A DNA stretch of 64,000 nt from Ancylostoma caninum (GCA_037903475.1 JBAJFG010000454.1:434001-498000), one strand, 5' to 3'; positions 25,323 to 35,126 are shown, counted from the stretch's first letter. Numbers and translations: made by a program. Notes: generated by a model not told the origin, from the sequence alone.

Positions 25323-28300
25323 ATATGAGCTCAGGGACCATTAGAGGATTACCAACACGTGTTTTGGTATGCAAGCACTGCTCTTTGTCACTTAGTAGCC
25401 ATCGGTACGCGACCAATGGTCTAAAAATCCCTGAGAATACCTTGGCATCCGTTTGTCCATATTGTCTAAACTGCAACTTCGCTGGAAAGTAGAATACCTG
25501 TCATTTTCGAATGGAATGGGAAATTTGTCCATACTTCTGGAGTCGTGGAACTAAGTACATAACCCTTGCCAGGAATATCTTTTCTTCTCAAAATATTAGA
25601 GAGATGATCAGGCAAATTTTAATTAGGTCTCCTGCGTTCCTCAGTCGACCAATCTCTCACCTCTGCTTTTTTAAAAATTCTATGCTGAGAATAAATAGAA
25701 TAGAGGATCACTTCTTAGGATTCAGATTATTATTAAGTCAAGAATTAAGCATTGAATAATAATTTTTATTTTTTATGCTCACTTTGTCGACGATTTTGTG
25801 AACGAATATGTTTGTCTAAAGACTTGTAGTGCATTCTGTATGAAGAATAACTACAAGTAAATAGAACAAATATGTATAAATGAATGTCATTAAGCTGCAC
25901 CTAGATTCTGGAAGGTACGAAAACAACTGCTGGACATTTTTCTGGCAGAGCTACTCGATTGCACGAAAGGTCGAGCAAAATTTTCTAGACTTTCGCTTAA
26001 ATTTCCCGAATTTTTCTGGAATTTGTCATCCTCGCTGCTGCAGCTCCCATCCATTTTGAATCAACAATGTCCTATTTGAGTCATCGTCGCCACGCCTCAT
26101 AATAAGAAGAATGCGTGGACATTTTATCAACACCTCCGTTTTCAGCGGTGTGCGACAAATGCCCGATCTCGGCAAGAGCGTGCGCTGGCCGGCTCCACCG
26201 ATTGTGCTGGCGCCGTTCGTCGCCAAGCTGAAGCAGATGCACCAACGATGGCGCGCCGCGACGATACTGGCCAGGATGCCGGAGCATCTGAGGTAGGTTT
26301 GTGCTTACTACAGTGCAGGAGTGGTTACACATGAAGGAAATGGTGTTTCAGGGAGTCTTTGCCCGAAAAGCTGGCGGCATTTGTTGCTCTGAATGGAAAG
26401 CGGGAACGTTGGGGCTATTCGCGATCCTGGAAAGGAGACTACCTGTCGCAGGTGTTGTGCTTACTTTTTTTTAAAACGAAAAGTTTGTAGAGCTAGTAGA
26501 ACAGCTGTTTTTTGGACCAAGTAGTAGTAAAGAAATTTAAAAAAAAGCTATTTATGTTTAGTTATTTACTTTTAGAGTGAGGAACCGACCTACAACCCGA
26601 TCAAATACCGTGGTGCAATGCTTGCTATGAAGAGTTCACATCCCTACGAGAAAGTTCTGTTCAGCTCTTTCTTCCAGGTAAATTTATGGCGTTTTCTTTT
26701 GCATTCCATTTGAAATCCATATAAGGAGTTATCGGTGAAGGTGAGCAGGCGACAAGTACAGGGAATTCCAAACGTCCGTGTGCAAGGCGCGGGACCGCGG
26801 GGCTGTTCTCTTGGGCAGAGACAGAAGTTCTGTATATGGCCTTGGTTTCACTGCTTCCGCCAGCAGCAGATAACCCGAGTAAACACGCCGCGCCGCGGTT
26901 CCGCCCCTTGCACACGGCCGTTTGGAGTTGCCTGTATATGGGATTGCTTGGAGGGAAATGTAAACCATCTTTGCTAGTATCACAGAAGACGTTAAGGGAT
27001 AAGTTTGGTAAAGAATCAGAGCAGATTTCTATGCATTTTCAAGGTTGTTTTTTTTTCGCCACCAGTGGAAATTGTACAAAAAGAAGTGGAAAAAATTGAA
27101 TTATGGAATTCCTCGTTTCGAATTTGCCATTCGTTGCACCTTTTGTAGTAATACCGGAGTAACTACCTAGAATTATTTCTATAAAAATCGCATATACTAT
27201 GACAAGTTCGTCTAAAAACTTAGTAAATTTTACGGGTGATTAATACTGTTCTTAGATTGTCGCTACACACCTAGCACCCTGTGTCGCCCCCACACAAGCG
27301 ACAACGATTTTGATGCAAATCGATTTTCGCTACAACATCGACGCCAGCAATGCTCCAGCTAGAATCGATAAGTACCAAAATCGTTGACGCTGGTGCTCTT
27401 CACTTTGCAAATACATAGCATAGCAGCAACTGGGCTGCAAATAATATTGCGGCATTATGATTAAAATGTCTACAGTTAGAAGTCAACCCACTTTTGAATT
27501 CTATTTTCAGAAATTCAACCGCTTCAACAAGTCCTCATTGAGGGTGCTGGTGATCACGGATAAATACATAGCTAAGCTTGATGCCAACAGTTTCAAACTA
27601 CTCAAGGAACCAGTTCCTTTGCAGAATGTGGGTTTCATTCCATCTTTCATTCCATTTAATAATTTTAGGTTCATGCTTTTTTTTTGAGGGAGTCATGGGG
27701 TCCGGACAATATAGCTGGCTTGGTCATTTTCTACCCTGGGTGATCCACTCTGTCTTGGTCAATTTTTGCCCTGCGTAATTTACCCTGGGTAACCTCAACA
27801 ACCTTTCTAAGCTGTACTCCTGCAAGCCCTATGGGGACATCATAGGGACAATCTAGGGTGAACGTGTTACATCACACAAATTTACCAACCGTTAACATGG
27901 CTGTCAACCCGTTTACCCTGGGTAATCTCAGTTTACAAGATTATTCGTGGGGTCACATGCTTCATAAAAATCGCCCGGGGTAAACGTGTTAGAACCATAC
28001 GAATTTGCCCATCGTTAACGTGGGTGTTAACTCATTTATCCTGGGTGTTTTCTATGATGTAGCATTACCTTTAATCCATGAAAGTAGCTACTTAGTGGCA
28101 GTTACGGGCCTGCATACATCAGTGAGATTACCCAGTGTTAACGTGTTGACACCCGTGTCACGGCTGGGTAAGTTCGTGTGGTATTACCAGGTTTACTCTG
28201 AGTAATCTCTACGATGTATCCGGCCTTTGTATGCACATTGAGATTACCAGAGGTAAGAGGGTTGACATCTGTGTTAAGATGGGTAATCAGGGGTGTAATA

Positions 28301-28852
28301 ATGTGTTAATCCTAAGTAATCTCTATTATGCATACGGTCTTTGGATTAATCAATATGATTACCCAGGGTAAACACTTGTGTTGACGATGGATAAATTAAT
28401 GTGCTGCTAACACGTTTACCCTGAATAATCTTGATGATGCATGCCGACCCAAGAAATCAAAAGAACTTACTTTAGGTATCACGAATCTCCGTTTGCCCGG
28501 AGCCAAACGGTCTTTTCATCATTCACGTGGCTGAGAATGATATTGTCGGATGCCTGAAGAACCCCAAGGAAGAGGAGCGAGTGGGAGAGCTCATCGGTGT
28601 CCTTTTAGCTCAGTATGAAAGGTAGGGTTTGTATACTCCTATAGTTTTAACACGGAACAAATCGATGCTCATTTTTGTCTCAGGATGAACGCGCGACCTC
28701 CGACAGTCATCGTCTCACCAGCGCTGAGCGTCTGCCTCGGCGGAAAGACGCGAGCCGTCAGGATCTTCCCAGCAGATCCCACTCAACAGGCGGTATTCAA
28801 GAAAAACGGCAACGACATCGACCTTATATGTCACAATATGATAACGGTCTAG
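4138..28852 (+). CDS. hum-5: Class I unconventional myosin (heavy chain, short TH1 tail)
   Basis: Actin-based motor linking membranes to the cortical cytoskeleton. Twenty-six exons in continuous phase give 1010 aa: 4138-4238, 14893-14998, 15220-15322, 15385-15478, 17713-17878, 17945-18094, 18223-18309, 20223-20387, 20462-20542, 20627-20766, 20833-20968, 21053-21142, 21202-21302, 21404-21505, 21902-21995, 22399-22518, 22597-22682, 22743-22863, 23864-23950, 24095-24216, 26146-26292, 26352-26451, 26576-26677, 27511-27627, 28476-28621, 28684-28852. Visible motifs: P-loop GESGAGKT (104-111), switch [10 protein letters not shown] (158-166), switch II LDIYGFE (386-392), actin-binding [10 protein letters not shown], one clear IQ motif starting about residue 713 ([13 protein letters not shown]), then a basic TH1 tail ending ...CHNMITV. 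No SH3 domain, so it matches the short-tailed Myo1d/g-like class (C. elegans HUM-5, about 1017 aa) and not the longer SH3-bearing HUM-1. Start is the first ATG after the acceptor; stop TAG. All introns are GT-AG. Confidence 0.93.
4768..4960. repeat. Palindromic TTACCCAGGGTAAAC-family repeat
   Basis: Contains TTACCCAGGGTAAAC at 4786-4800, an inverted end TCTCAATGATGCATGC at about 4853-4868 and a further ATTGAGGTTACCCATGGTAA unit near 4926-4945. Same family as the clusters at 27718-28445 and 58300-59890. Confidence 0.7.
5236..5325. repeat. Palindromic TTACCCAGGGTAAAC-family repeat
   Basis: Opposed ends AGATTACCAAGGGTAAACAC and AAGTTTACCCCGGGTAATCC about 60 bases apart form a fold-back unit inside myosin intron 1. 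Confidence 0.65.
6240..6262. repeat. Half unit of the TTACCCAGGGTAAAC repeat
   Basis: Contains GTTACCCAGGGTAAA; no partner half-site was seen nearby. Confidence 0.5.
7680..7786. repeat. Complete palindromic TTACCCAGGGTAAAC-family unit
   Basis: About 107 bases: begins GCATCATTGAGATTACCCAG and ends in the inverted counterpart CAGGGTAATCTCAGTGATGC. This is the clearest single full-length unit and shows that the element is a fold-back with about 35-base arms and a short AT-rich centre. Confidence 0.75.
9858..9912. repeat. Diverged palindromic repeat unit
   Basis: TTCATCATAGAGTTTACCC and TTAGTAAAC match the family ends but the core is eroded. Confidence 0.45.
10328..10354. repeat. Homopolymer run of 27 G
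   Basis: Uninterrupted G run within myosin intron 1. It may be a genuine G-quadruplex-capable tract; its exact length is prone to sequencing error. Confidence 0.85.
10438..10668. mobile_element. Small inverted-repeat element (MITE-like)
   Basis: The left end ACCCATTGATGACCGCGCCC is opposed by GCACGGTCGTTAGTTGGTT at the right end. The same ends recur at 51345-51545 (left half, beginning near GTTGACGACCGC) and 56880-57110 (right half, GCCACGCGGTCGTCAATGGG), which supports a dispersed non-autonomous DNA element. No transposase is encoded. Boundaries are approximate. Confidence 0.5.
12217..12683 (+). mobile_element. 5'-truncated non-LTR retrotransposon, reverse transcriptase C-terminal end
   Basis: An open frame ending at 12666 reads [14 protein letters not shown]..., then ...[19 protein letters not shown]... 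and ...[16 protein letters not shown]..., the characteristic C-terminal tail that follows the reverse transcriptase domain in RTE-like LINEs of nematodes. The catalytic fingers and palm and the endonuclease are absent, so the copy is 5'-truncated and cannot move by itself. It ends in an AATAAAG-type simple tail (12661-12683), typical of the 3' end of such elements. It lies in the sense orientation inside myosin intron 1. The first part of the open frame (12145-12216) shows no such similarity. Confidence 0.75.
13155..13431 (-). pseudogene. Antisense coding-like fragment, possibly primase large-subunit-like
   Basis: On the minus strand a TTTTTGCAG acceptor is followed by 92 codons to a stop ([20 protein letters not shown]...). 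The stretch [16 protein letters not shown] followed by [13 protein letters not shown] resembles the N-terminal QFY...I.L.EFE.LA..RL.LL..IE pattern that I associate with the DNA primase large subunit; this is a weak resemblance recalled from memory. Further upstream on the same strand (about 13480-13740) other coding-like pieces ([35 protein letters not shown]) occur but are interrupted by stops. A decayed gene copy or a fragment of an antisense nested gene fits best. Confidence 0.3.
15479..17712 (+). other. Myosin intron 4, strongly pyrimidine-skewed second half
   Basis: No gene is visible. From about 16740 to 17400 the plus strand is dominated by T and C, which creates long Phe/Leu/Ser-rich open frames without meaning. 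One TTACTCAGGGTAA half-site lies at 17436-17450. The intron ends in a duplicated acceptor. Confidence 0.6.
17675..17724 (+). promoter_or_regulatory. Tandemly duplicated splice acceptor of myosin exon 5
   Basis: A 24-base unit (ACCTTTCTCTTCAGGGTGAA core) is present twice in a row, giving acceptors at 17687-17688 and 17711-17712. Both keep the reading frame. The proximal choice gives ...[10 protein letters not shown]...; the distal upstream acceptor would insert eight residues (VKITFLFR). Confidence 0.8.
18310..20222 (+). other. Myosin intron 7
   Basis: Contains one 188-base fold-back element (18544-18731); the rest (18730-20222) shows no exon-like or repeat structure that I can support. Confidence 0.6.
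18544..18731. mobile_element. 188-base fold-back MITE
   Basis: Ends are CTCAGGTGGAAAAATTCCA on the left and TGGAATTTTTTCACCTGAG on the right, followed inward by opposed TTTCGCTTATTTT stretches, so most of the element is an imperfect palindrome. No coding capacity and no clear target duplication. Confidence 0.65.
23012..23090. repeat. Two-copy 40-base tandem duplication
   Basis: The unit beginning GGGAAATGAATGAATGGATT is repeated almost identically back to back. Confidence 0.85.
23480..23556. repeat. AAT/TAA microsatellite
   Basis: Uninterrupted or nearly uninterrupted TAA units; it yields poly-Leu/Tyr frames on the minus strand. Confidence 0.9.
24980..25075. repeat. Palindromic TTACCCAGGGTAAAC-family repeat
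   Basis: Begins CATCATTGAAATTACCCAGG and continues GTAAACGAGTCAACGCC, then ATTTACCCATCG, the same internal order as in the 27.7-28.4 kb and 58-60 kb clusters. Confidence 0.65.
25274..25324. repeat. TAAA microsatellite
   Basis: About twelve TAAA units in a row. Confidence 0.9.
26759..26934. mobile_element. 176-base GC-rich inverted-repeat MITE with TA target duplication
   Basis: Terminal arms of about 45 bases begin CAGGGAATTCCAAACG on the left and end CGTTTGGAGTTGCCTG on the right, each rich in G+C (TGTGCAAGGCGCGGGACC). TA dinucleotides flank both ends (26757-26758, 26935-26936), as for Tc1/mariner-type insertions. Lies in myosin intron 23. Confidence 0.7.
27718..28445. repeat. Cluster of palindromic TTACCCAGGGTAAAC repeats filling myosin intron 24
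   Basis: Nearly the whole 848-base intron is made of diverged units in both orientations: TTTACCCTGGGTAATCTCAG, GATTACCCAGGGTAAACAC, CACGTTTACCCTGAATAATC and others, spaced by TTTACCCATCGTTAAC-like internal segments. At least seven half-sites can be counted. Confidence 0.75.
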
Positions 28853-29793
28853 CACCGCGTGAAGCGCGACAATCTCGACATCATCGGTTTCTCTTGTGGA
28901 GAAACTCATAGTGTCGTCCTACTGTACACTTCAGGAATATTTTGCTTTGTAAATAATCCGCCCAATGCCCCCATTTAGCGCGTTTCCACGGATAGGGAAC
29001 ATGAACACGCTATGCCACCCTCAGTATTCAACGTCAATGCCCCTTAGACAACGGTTAGACTGTGTGAGGTACGAACTGCAAAGGTCTCGATTTCCCTGCG
29101 CCCTGATCAAACTGAAAGTAGATGTAAATTTATTCACCGAATGCCTTCACATTCACATAGATTACATAGTTTTAGAAAGTTCTAGTTCATTCCTGACGTT
29201 CGCTTTAAACCAGCTCAACACTCCTTCCTTAATTCCATCCTCCGTAGACGGTTTTAGTGATGGCAAGCACCTCGAACGACGCTGTTTGTTATGTTATGCC
29301 ATTTTTTTTATTTGTGAACTGTTTCTCAAAGTCATATTGGCTTTTAAAATATGCTGTTCTAGTCGTTTTGCCCAATGATCCGGTCATGAATAAATGTCTA
29401 ACCAGTATTTCTCCTGTTCTAATTGGGTATTTCGGAAAAAGATGGAAAATTTTGTCATATATGAGAAAAAGAGGCATAACCGTCGTGTTTCTGCCTCATA
29501 TCCCAGAAAATAAAGATGCCTGGATATAAAATTACCGAGAAAATGAAGGTAATGAAGTTTGAAATAAATATTACTACTGTACAATGTTGTGGTTAGTTAG
29601 AGATGCAATCTTCGTAGAAGATCTGTACCTCAAACGCTAAGCTCCCAACTTTGCTATTTCTAGCGTTGAAAATCATGTTTACTGTCATAATAGAAAAAGT
29701 AGCAACTAGAAGTGCTTTACCATGTAAATCTCCTTGAAAAAGAATAGGAACACCAATAAAAACAAGAATAACAATTTATTGACAACAACAAAC
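28853..29793. other. Intergenic region between convergent myosin and rpl-6
   Basis: The two genes end tail to tail about 940 bases apart. AATAAA occurs at 29389-29394 on the plus strand, but it is over 500 bases beyond the myosin stop and its use is uncertain. No additional gene is supported. Confidence 0.6.
29775..29780 (-). terminator. Polyadenylation signal of rpl-6
   Basis: AATAAA on the minus strand, 14 bases after the rpl-6 stop codon, a very short 3'UTR as usual for nematode ribosomal protein genes. Confidence 0.8.
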
Positions 29794-32700
29794 TTAGAAC
29801 ACCATATTGTGAGGATATTGCCTCTTTGCCAACATGAAGCGTGAACCCAAATAACCGAAGAGGAATTTGTGTTCTGGGTGCTTCTTGATGGCAGCAAGGA
29901 TTGGCTTATCGATAGCCTTCTGATCTGTCTTCCTTTGATCGGTAACCTTAAACAACTTGTCTAAGTGAAAAAGAAATGTTTTTGAAAAGAATGAGTTCTA
30001 GTTTAGAAAATGTGTGAAATGATATATTTCCACTAAAGAAAGGTAAGAGATAATTTCAATACCAACCTGATACTCAACCTTTCCTGCGGCAAAGATGTTC
30101 TCTCCCTTCTTCCCGGGGAGTGTCTTCCGCTTGAAGTAGTCGTCATTAATGTGGGCTGGGATCTTCACACCGGACACGTCAACCTTGGTCTTGGTGGCAA
30201 TAACGAAAGCCTGAGCAATTCTTCGGAGAGGGAAGTTGTTCAGCTTGTGTGGTCCTGAAATTCCAACATTACCGAAATGTACAGAACAACAAAGCTTGGA
30301 GCGAGAATAAAACTACTGGAATTTCACCCAATGGCCAAAAATATGTATGCTGTCACATATTTCATCAAAAACTTGAAAAATATAACTCTCACTCTGACTA
30401 AAAACTTTACAAAGTCTGATTCTCGAAAAAAAAGCACAGATGAAGATGAGGGTAAACTGAAGTAGCAATTCCAAAAGCTGTGCATAACATCTGCATCACT
30501 TGATGAATTAAAAATATAGATGCTGTAAGGATCTAACTACTTAGAAAGACGCAACAATCTTCTCGATATTATGATGGTACTAAATAATAAAGTAATAAAG
30601 TTCAGAAGCAAACGTTGAATCTGCTGTACCGTGTCTGCTGTATAATAAGAGTGTCAGAAATAGCATCGTCATTCCTATCGTCTTCTTTGCGAAACGAAAA
30701 TATGAATTCTGCAGTTAAACATGACCTTTCCTTTTATATTTAGGCGTAGTGGAAGTAGAAGACTTTAAAAAATCACTCATTTTTCCACCACCGCTCGAGG
30801 ATACTCTGATGAAACTAGCTCCTCTGAAAGCTTGCGTAGGAGTGCTATTGAAGGTGAATATCAAAAATGCCGTGATTTGCCTGGACCATATGCTGCAGTT
30901 TTTGGCGAAAACGGCAGTTCTAAACTCCATGTATTCAACATTTCCATGAGAAAACTGCCTAGCACAATTGTGAGCAATACTTCTGTGGCCGCCGGATTGA
31001 GTACCAACTTTCCGAAGATTTGTAAAGTATTAACGAAAGTATTTGCAAGAGTTATGAAACCACAGTTTTACTGTAGCTTGCAGAGAATGAGGCAGATCGT
31101 TGATGCTCGAGTTGTCACAATGAGTTGTTATACCAGTTAGATCCCTAGGCTCAACAGGCGCAAAGAAGCGTTACCACAAAGTCGTGAGTCCATGTACGCG
31201 GAAAAGTTACCCTTCTATCAGCTGATCACCTCCGATGAGGAAACCATCGCCATTCGGCAGTGTCTGAGGGCTGCTTTAGATATTTATGTCTCAGTTGTGC
31301 AAATGAATACAATTGAATCACTTCAAACACCAATAGGTTTGAATGTGCAGCTGTGCAAGCTAAGTACCAATATGCATAACTTGTCTGTAGACAGGTATGT
31401 AAGATGAGTGCACAAGTTTGGGAGTCATCCATCTGATCTACTGGACGAATTGTGGCGAGGAGTACGTTGGCGAAACGGCGCATGATCTATCGCATGAGCG
31501 AATCAAGGAGCACTTATATAGCAAAAAAAGTCACAGTTCACAAACGGTTGCGAACTAACGTGGCAGATTTGAAGTTACTGTAAAACCTTAAGACGAGAAC
31601 CTTAAACATCACCTTGCAAAACTTAACGTTCAAAAAGGATCGTAAAGAAGAATGCCAATTGTTTGGGTGGTTCTGAAAGATTGGAGCGAATAATTTCCTT
31701 AAAGAATTACCCAACTTCAGGCTTCGAAGACAGCGATCTGCATCAGTAAAATGGCTAGGATATTCGCGGTCGGCATCTTCCATACCCTTTGTAAGCTCCG
31801 GAATGCACCTTTCCCAAGTTTAGTACCAAATATCGTAAGAATAGCGACAACTACATCAGGCAGGGTTTAGGCGATATTTATGGTTGATGCGCGTCAAATT
31901 TGACGCGGTGATACATAATGCAGAATGAAGAGGAGAAGAGAATTCTTGGCAGGATGCGAATGTTCCTGGTTTTCCTGGTTTTGCCGTCGCAATGTCCACG
32001 CGAACAAACTGCGTTCTGCCTTTGCCGCACCGAGACATCGCAAAAACTTCGTGAAATTTCAGGTCGACGCGTCAAATTTGAAGGAGGGAGAGAAGAGAAA
32101 AACTGACGTCTCCCTAACTCGATAAGTTTTATGGGGGTTTTGAGAAATTTTTTAAACATATTCTCGCGGATTGAGGGGGAGAGTTGGGGGCGGAGCCATA
32201 GGTGGAATAGGGTGAGTATCGTACTCACCCCACTTTCACTTTTGGCCGAGCCGGGGGGGGGGGACCTTCACTTTGAGAGGGTGGGGGGGGGGGGTAACGT
32301 TTCTTCATTTCAGGTGCAAGCCAGGTGTACGTCGAAGGAATAGGTGTAACGGAGGAACATGGCGAGGACGGTGCTAATGTGGTTGTGATCTGAGATGTTA
32401 TATTGATTGAATTGCAAGGTGTGCCACACCGATCAGCCAACATTAAAGTCTGTTATGTTTGTGTTTGTCTTGTAATGTAAAAGAATTGAAAATGTGGGCA
32501 GAACAAGCTACAGTTGGAATCCAGTGAAATGGTAGTATACAGACAAAATTTGCAATAGATTTGGAATAGAGATATGTTCTACGAACAGGTAGGTAATGTT
32601 CAATAATTTCCGGTGTAGGAGCCCATATTTCTGAAGTTCCAGAGAGGAGGCGAGCCGAACAGCGATTAGGACAAGTTGGAAAAGACAGAGTTACGCGAGA

Positions 32701-35119
32701 ATACATACAGAATTGATACCATATGAGAAAAAGAAATAAAAAAAATAGTGTGCAATTTCACATTTTTTCCATTTTTTGAGACCCATTTTCAGGAGAAATA
32801 GGACGCACTGTGCGGATTGGTGAAATGCGCAGTAATCAGTATTAATAACAAACTCAGAAAATGTCTAGAGTTTTGGAGGAGGTGCACTGCGAAGGCTCAA
32901 TATTGGCGCCGGAGAATGGGGTGCATGTCAAGGTTGGGTACGCGCCGCGGCCTGTTGCGCGCGCGATATTCAACTTTTTCCAAATGCGACGTGGGTTTCT
33001 AATAGAGGAAGGTTTTCTCTATCGAACCGTATACAGCATGCCTATATTCGATTGCTCCTACCTTCCGCCACATTTGCCAAACATCCCGGATTTTGAACTT
33101 TTAATCGAATTTTTCAGCCTCGGTTGAAATCGTTTTTCAGATGCGACGTGGTCTACGTAATCAGCTCACTCTGCTGCGTCTACTGGCACCGGACTCGGAG
33201 CTGGAAATTGCGTGAGAAGCTCTGCAGGCCGTTAGGTGAACACATCATAACTGGCGTGCTCACCTAGCCCTGCGAAATAGTGCACTGGGGGAGGAGACGC
33301 AGAGACTTTAGGTGAGCACGCCCGTTGTAGCGTGCTCACCTAACGGCCTGCAGAGCTTCTCACGCAAATTCCAGCTCCGAGTCCGGTACCAGTAGACGCA
33401 GCATGGAACCGCGATTACGTAGACCACGTCGCATCTGAAAAACGATTTCAACCGATCCTGAAAAATTCGATTAAAAGTTCAAAATCCAGGATGTTTGGCA
33501 AATGTGGCGGAAGGTAGGAGCAACCGAATATAGGCATGCTGTATACGGTTCGATAGAGAAAACCTTTCCTTCCTCTATTCCAAATCCACGTCGCATTTGG
33601 AAAAAGTTCACTGCCGCGCGCGCCACAGGCCGCGACGCGTACCCAACCTTGACATGCACCTGTTTTTCCGGATTTTCAGCGGCCAACGGCGAGACCCGTG
33701 AGGGGCCTGTCCAAATTCACTACACATTTTCTAACTTATCTGTCATTGTTGATTATAACGCATACTACAGATCCGTGGAGCGCGCCCTCATTTTCCTGAA
33801 ATTTCGTCCCAAAAATCGGCAAAAATGTGAAATTTCAAACTCTCTTTTCTCAGCTTCTTTTTATCTTCGCCACGAACTGTGAATATATTCATGTAGTACT
33901 CCGCGTCCTCTCACCCATTCTAGCCGCTCACCGTCTCAACTCTTGTGGATTCCTAAAATCCCTGAGGCCAAAAATATCGATCGCAAGTCGAAAATTCCGG
34001 ATGTTTGTCAAATTTGCCGGAAGGTAGGAACAATCGAATATAGGCGTGCTGTATACGGTTCGATAGGGAAAACCTTCCTCTAGAAACCCACGTTGCATTT
34101 GGAAAAAAATTCAATACCGCGCGCGCCACAGGCCGCGGCGCGTACCCAACCACCCCATATTTCCGGATTTTCAGCGGCCAAAGGCGAGACCCGTGAGGGG
34201 TCTGTCGAGTCGACAAATCTCATATAACCACCTAACCATTACGACGACCTCCCCCCCCCCCCCGGGTCGACGCTCACGGCTTGTTGGAGAAAGCCACTTT
34301 GACCTTCACCTTTAGACTTCCGATTTTCACGTTCGACCTTCACTTTCGAAGACCCATGCCCACCACTATTCCACCTATGGGCGGAGCGTTCAGATCCGCA
34401 GGATCAAAGGAAACTGAATCCGTTTAGGCTCCAAATCACAAGAGAAAAAATGCAAGAATTAAAGAACAAAGAACAACACCACGGCACTAAATAATTCGGA
34501 ACATGAAAGAAAAGTGAATTCGGCAATAAACAAAATCAAAACGGAAAACGGGAACGAACCAGTGACGAGAAGAAGGCCAGATTTCTCCAACTGCTTCAAG
34601 AAGACGACGCGCTTTCCCTTATGACGTCCAGCAAGGACGATAAGGACGGTACCAGGAGTGAGAGTCTTCCTGAGCGGAACCTTCTTGTGGTGTCCAAGCT
34701 TGAATTTTGGACCCGTTCGTTGAAGCGGGAGCATAAGGGGCTGTAAGATTTGAATTTAAAACACACCCGAACAAAAATTATGAAAAAAATAAGCTAAAGA
34801 AAAAGGAAAGATGTTTGACACAGAGGTGGAGTTGGCGAGCGCGAAGCAAGGCCTACTCGCATTCGGTGCCAGAGCTCATTCTACGAGAACATTCAGCACT
34901 CCACATTCAGTACAGAATGGAAGAGACTCTGGTCTCGATAAGTAACCGGAGAAAAGAGCAACAAACAATGAATTGATGCTTGCTGACCTCTTCGGACTTC
35001 TTAACAAGCGGCTTTTTAGCTCCGCGTCTCAGGTACATTCGAGCAGCGGAAAACCGCGACACAGCGGGTGAGAGGTCGAAGTTGCGACCCAGGACTGGAA
35101 TGTTCCTTCCACCCACCAT
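29794..35119 (-). CDS. rpl-6: Ribosomal protein eL6 (60S subunit)
   Basis: Component of the large cytosolic ribosomal subunit. Four exons read on the minus strand: complement 34988-35119, 34560-34740, 30067-30254 and 29794-29946, phases continuous, 217 aa, the same length that I recall for C. elegans RPL-6. The N-terminus reads [20 protein letters not shown]; the core [20 protein letters not shown] followed by [12 protein letters not shown] is the eL6 KOW-like signature; the C-terminus ends [10 protein letters not shown]. An acceptor (TGCATTCTAG) lies seven bases before the start codon, consistent with spliced-leader addition. Intron 2 is 4.3 kb, remarkable for a ribosomal protein gene, because a transposon lies in it. 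Arranged convergently with the myosin and divergently from dcr-1. No sign of a pseudogene: exon boundaries, frame and polyadenylation signal are intact. Confidence 0.96.
31409..31558 (+). pseudogene. Relic of a GIY-YIG endonuclease, probably Penelope-like element
   Basis: A 49-codon plus-strand frame reads [18 protein letters not shown] followed by [16 protein letters not shown]. This is the GVVYLI.C..CG..YIGET......R..EH pattern of the GIY-YIG nuclease of Penelope-like retroelements. The reverse transcriptase is not visible in frame upstream; a different frame at 31192-31407 may be its decayed linker. Antisense to rpl-6, within its intron. The frame ends in a stop after TVAN. Confidence 0.5.
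31890..31907. repeat. 18-base perfect palindrome
   Basis: CGCGTCAAATTTGACGCG equals its own reverse complement. Fourteen bases of it recur at about 32068-32081. Confidence 0.8.
32197..34379. mobile_element. 2.18-kb non-autonomous DNA transposon with 8-bp target duplication (hAT-like)
   Basis: Ends are CATAGGTGGAATAG (left) and CTATTCCACCTATG (right), exact inverted copies, and both are flanked by the same octamer GGCGGAGC (32189-32196 and 34380-34387). An 8-bp target duplication is the mark of hAT-type transposons. The interior has no transposase frame; it contains two G runs (32253-32263, 32283-32294), a long internal palindrome (32926-33673) and a third partial copy of the arm (about 34010-34205). 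Inserted in rpl-6 intron 2. Confidence 0.8.
32926..33673. repeat. Long inverted repeat, arms of about 310-340 bases
   Basis: The left arm (about 32926-33236) reappears inverted as the right arm (about 33335-33673), separated by about 98 bases. Shared landmarks: GCATGTCAAGGTTGGGTACG, GAACCGTATACAGCATGCC, CTCGGAGCTGGAAATT and GAGAAGCTCTGCAGGCCGTT. As part of the rpl-6 intron it would be transcribed and could fold into a long hairpin. The right arm also recurs as a direct copy at about 34010-34205. Confidence 0.85.
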
Positions 35120-35126
35120 TTGATAC

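Larger units (their letters stand above)
24217..26145 (+). other. Myosin intron 20
   Basis: Includes a palindromic-family repeat (24980-25075) and a TAAA microsatellite (25274-25324). No exon-like sequence found in the remainder. Confidence 0.6.
30255..34559 (-). other. rpl-6 intron 2, 4.3 kb, transposon-bearing
   Basis: Outside the 2.2-kb element at 32197-34379 the intron holds a decayed GIY-YIG coding fragment on the opposite strand (31409-31558), an 18-base perfect palindrome (31890-31907) and otherwise unassigned sequence (30260-31400, 31560-32190). Confidence 0.75.

Noticed and set aside
28853..35126. Possible operon of myosin, rpl-6 and dcr-1
   Set aside because: The strands alternate (plus, minus, plus), so polycistronic transcription is excluded.
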